From: an uncultured Bacteroidales bacterium
GTDB taxonomy: Bacteria; Bacteroidota; Bacteroidia; Bacteroidales; Bacteroidaceae
Assembly (NCBI GenBank): GCA_945871755.1
Contig: CAMBWV010000106.1
Span: forward strand, 1 to 5,176
DNA length: 5,176 nt
Reading direction: 5' to 3'
In this document: piece after piece, positions 5,011-5,176 of the stretch
Layout of the letters: each line of letters opens with the position of its first letter
Position numbering within the stretch: position 1 is the first letter of the stretch
Position numbers and translations under genes: made by a program
The notes under the pieces: model-generated
The model's input: only the letters and a program-made list of their open reading frames with translations
Databases searched by the model: none
What the model was told of the DNA's origin: nothing

Positions 5011-5132
5011 GGTCGCGCAGCGACCCTAGTTTCGGGAACTTCGTTCCCTTAGTTTCAGCGGTCGCTTCGCTCCCTAGTTCCAAGTTTCAACGAAGCCTTC
5101 GGCTTCTAGTTTCAACGCAGCCTTTGGCTGCT
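5006..5132 (+). repeat. Array of five short hairpins directly after metF
   Basis: Five hairpins follow one another: ACTAGGGTCGC-GCA-GCGACCCTAGT (5006-5030, includes the metF stop), GGGAAC-TTC-GTTCCC (5034-5048), GGTCGC-TTC-GCTCCC (5060-5074, two mismatches), GAAGCC-TTC-GGCTTC (5092-5106) and GCAGCC-TTT-GGCTGC (5117-5131). They are joined by TAGTTTC-like spacers. The last two are 25-bp direct repeats (TTTCAACG, hairpin, CT) whose A-T to C-G difference is compensatory, so base pairing is conserved. No long T-run follows. Likely an intergenic repeat family acting at mRNA 3' ends. The remaining bases 5133-5176 hold no gene that I can support. Confidence 0.8.
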
Positions 5133-5176
5133 GGCTCGATAGTCGGCGTCCTCTGTGCTTTGCGCCTCAGGTGCAA

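Noticed and set aside
5006..5132. CRISPR array or integron attC-like array
   Set aside because: Stems differ from unit to unit while spacers are the conserved part, the units are only about 25 bp, and there are no cas or integrase genes or attC core sites.
5112..5176. Possible C-terminal tail of a minus-strand gene entering from the right edge (ending in ASSQRLR before a TGA at 5112-5114)
   Set aside because: Only about 20 codons are visible, two frames are open, and the end falls within the hairpin array, so coding cannot be supported.

Overview
The window looks like a chromosomal segment from a Bacteroidales bacterium, most likely a Prevotellaceae-like or Porphyromonas-like lineage. Three things point there. 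There is a type IX secretion porP-porK gene pair. There is a 73-residue DUF2795-type protein of a kind I know from Bacteroidetes. Several promoters fit the Bacteroidetes consensus (TTTG near -33, TAnnTTTG near -7) rather than the E. coli one. The genes are fairly GC-rich, while the promoter regions are AT-rich.

Left part (1-1829, minus strand): the N-terminal 245 codons of a PorK/GldK lipoprotein run off the left edge. It is preceded by a complete PorP/SprF outer-membrane protein. This is the start of the classical porP-porK-porL-porM-porN order, so porL onward should lie beyond base 1. The 160-bp gap between the two genes holds two tandem 17-bp repeats, each with a small dyad. A 20-bp imperfect inverted repeat precedes porP.

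Middle part (1961-3593, minus strand): an apparent gene group in the order methyltransferase-like protein, PduO-type cob(I)alamin adenosyltransferase, DUF2795 protein. A 10-bp tandem repeat fills the gap between the first two. The adenosyltransferase seems to lack the usual N-terminal ATP-contacting loop, and the methyltransferase-like protein seems to have lost its SAM-binding and acidic motifs. Upstream of the first gene are a good promoter and a roughly 90-nt leader. That leader can fold into nested stems with a loop that is complementary to bases 15 nt before the start codon.

Right part (3694-5176): a divergent intergenic region of 463 bp leads to metF on the plus strand. Ahead of metF is a compact transcription unit of about 63 nt with its own promoter and a strong intrinsic terminator. 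I read it as a small RNA or terminated leader. metF probably has its own second promoter 21 bp before its ATG. metF is followed at once by an array of five short hairpins, mostly with TTC or TTT triloops, separated by TAGTTTC-like spacers. A shorter cluster of related hairpins follows the DUF2795 gene on the minus strand.

Functionally, metF supplies 5-methyltetrahydrofolate to methionine synthase, and the adenosyltransferase makes the B12 coenzyme, so the right and middle parts touch one-carbon and B12 metabolism. The left part is protein secretion. The most unusual content is non-coding: the terminated small RNA, the leader with pseudoknot potential, and the hairpin arrays.
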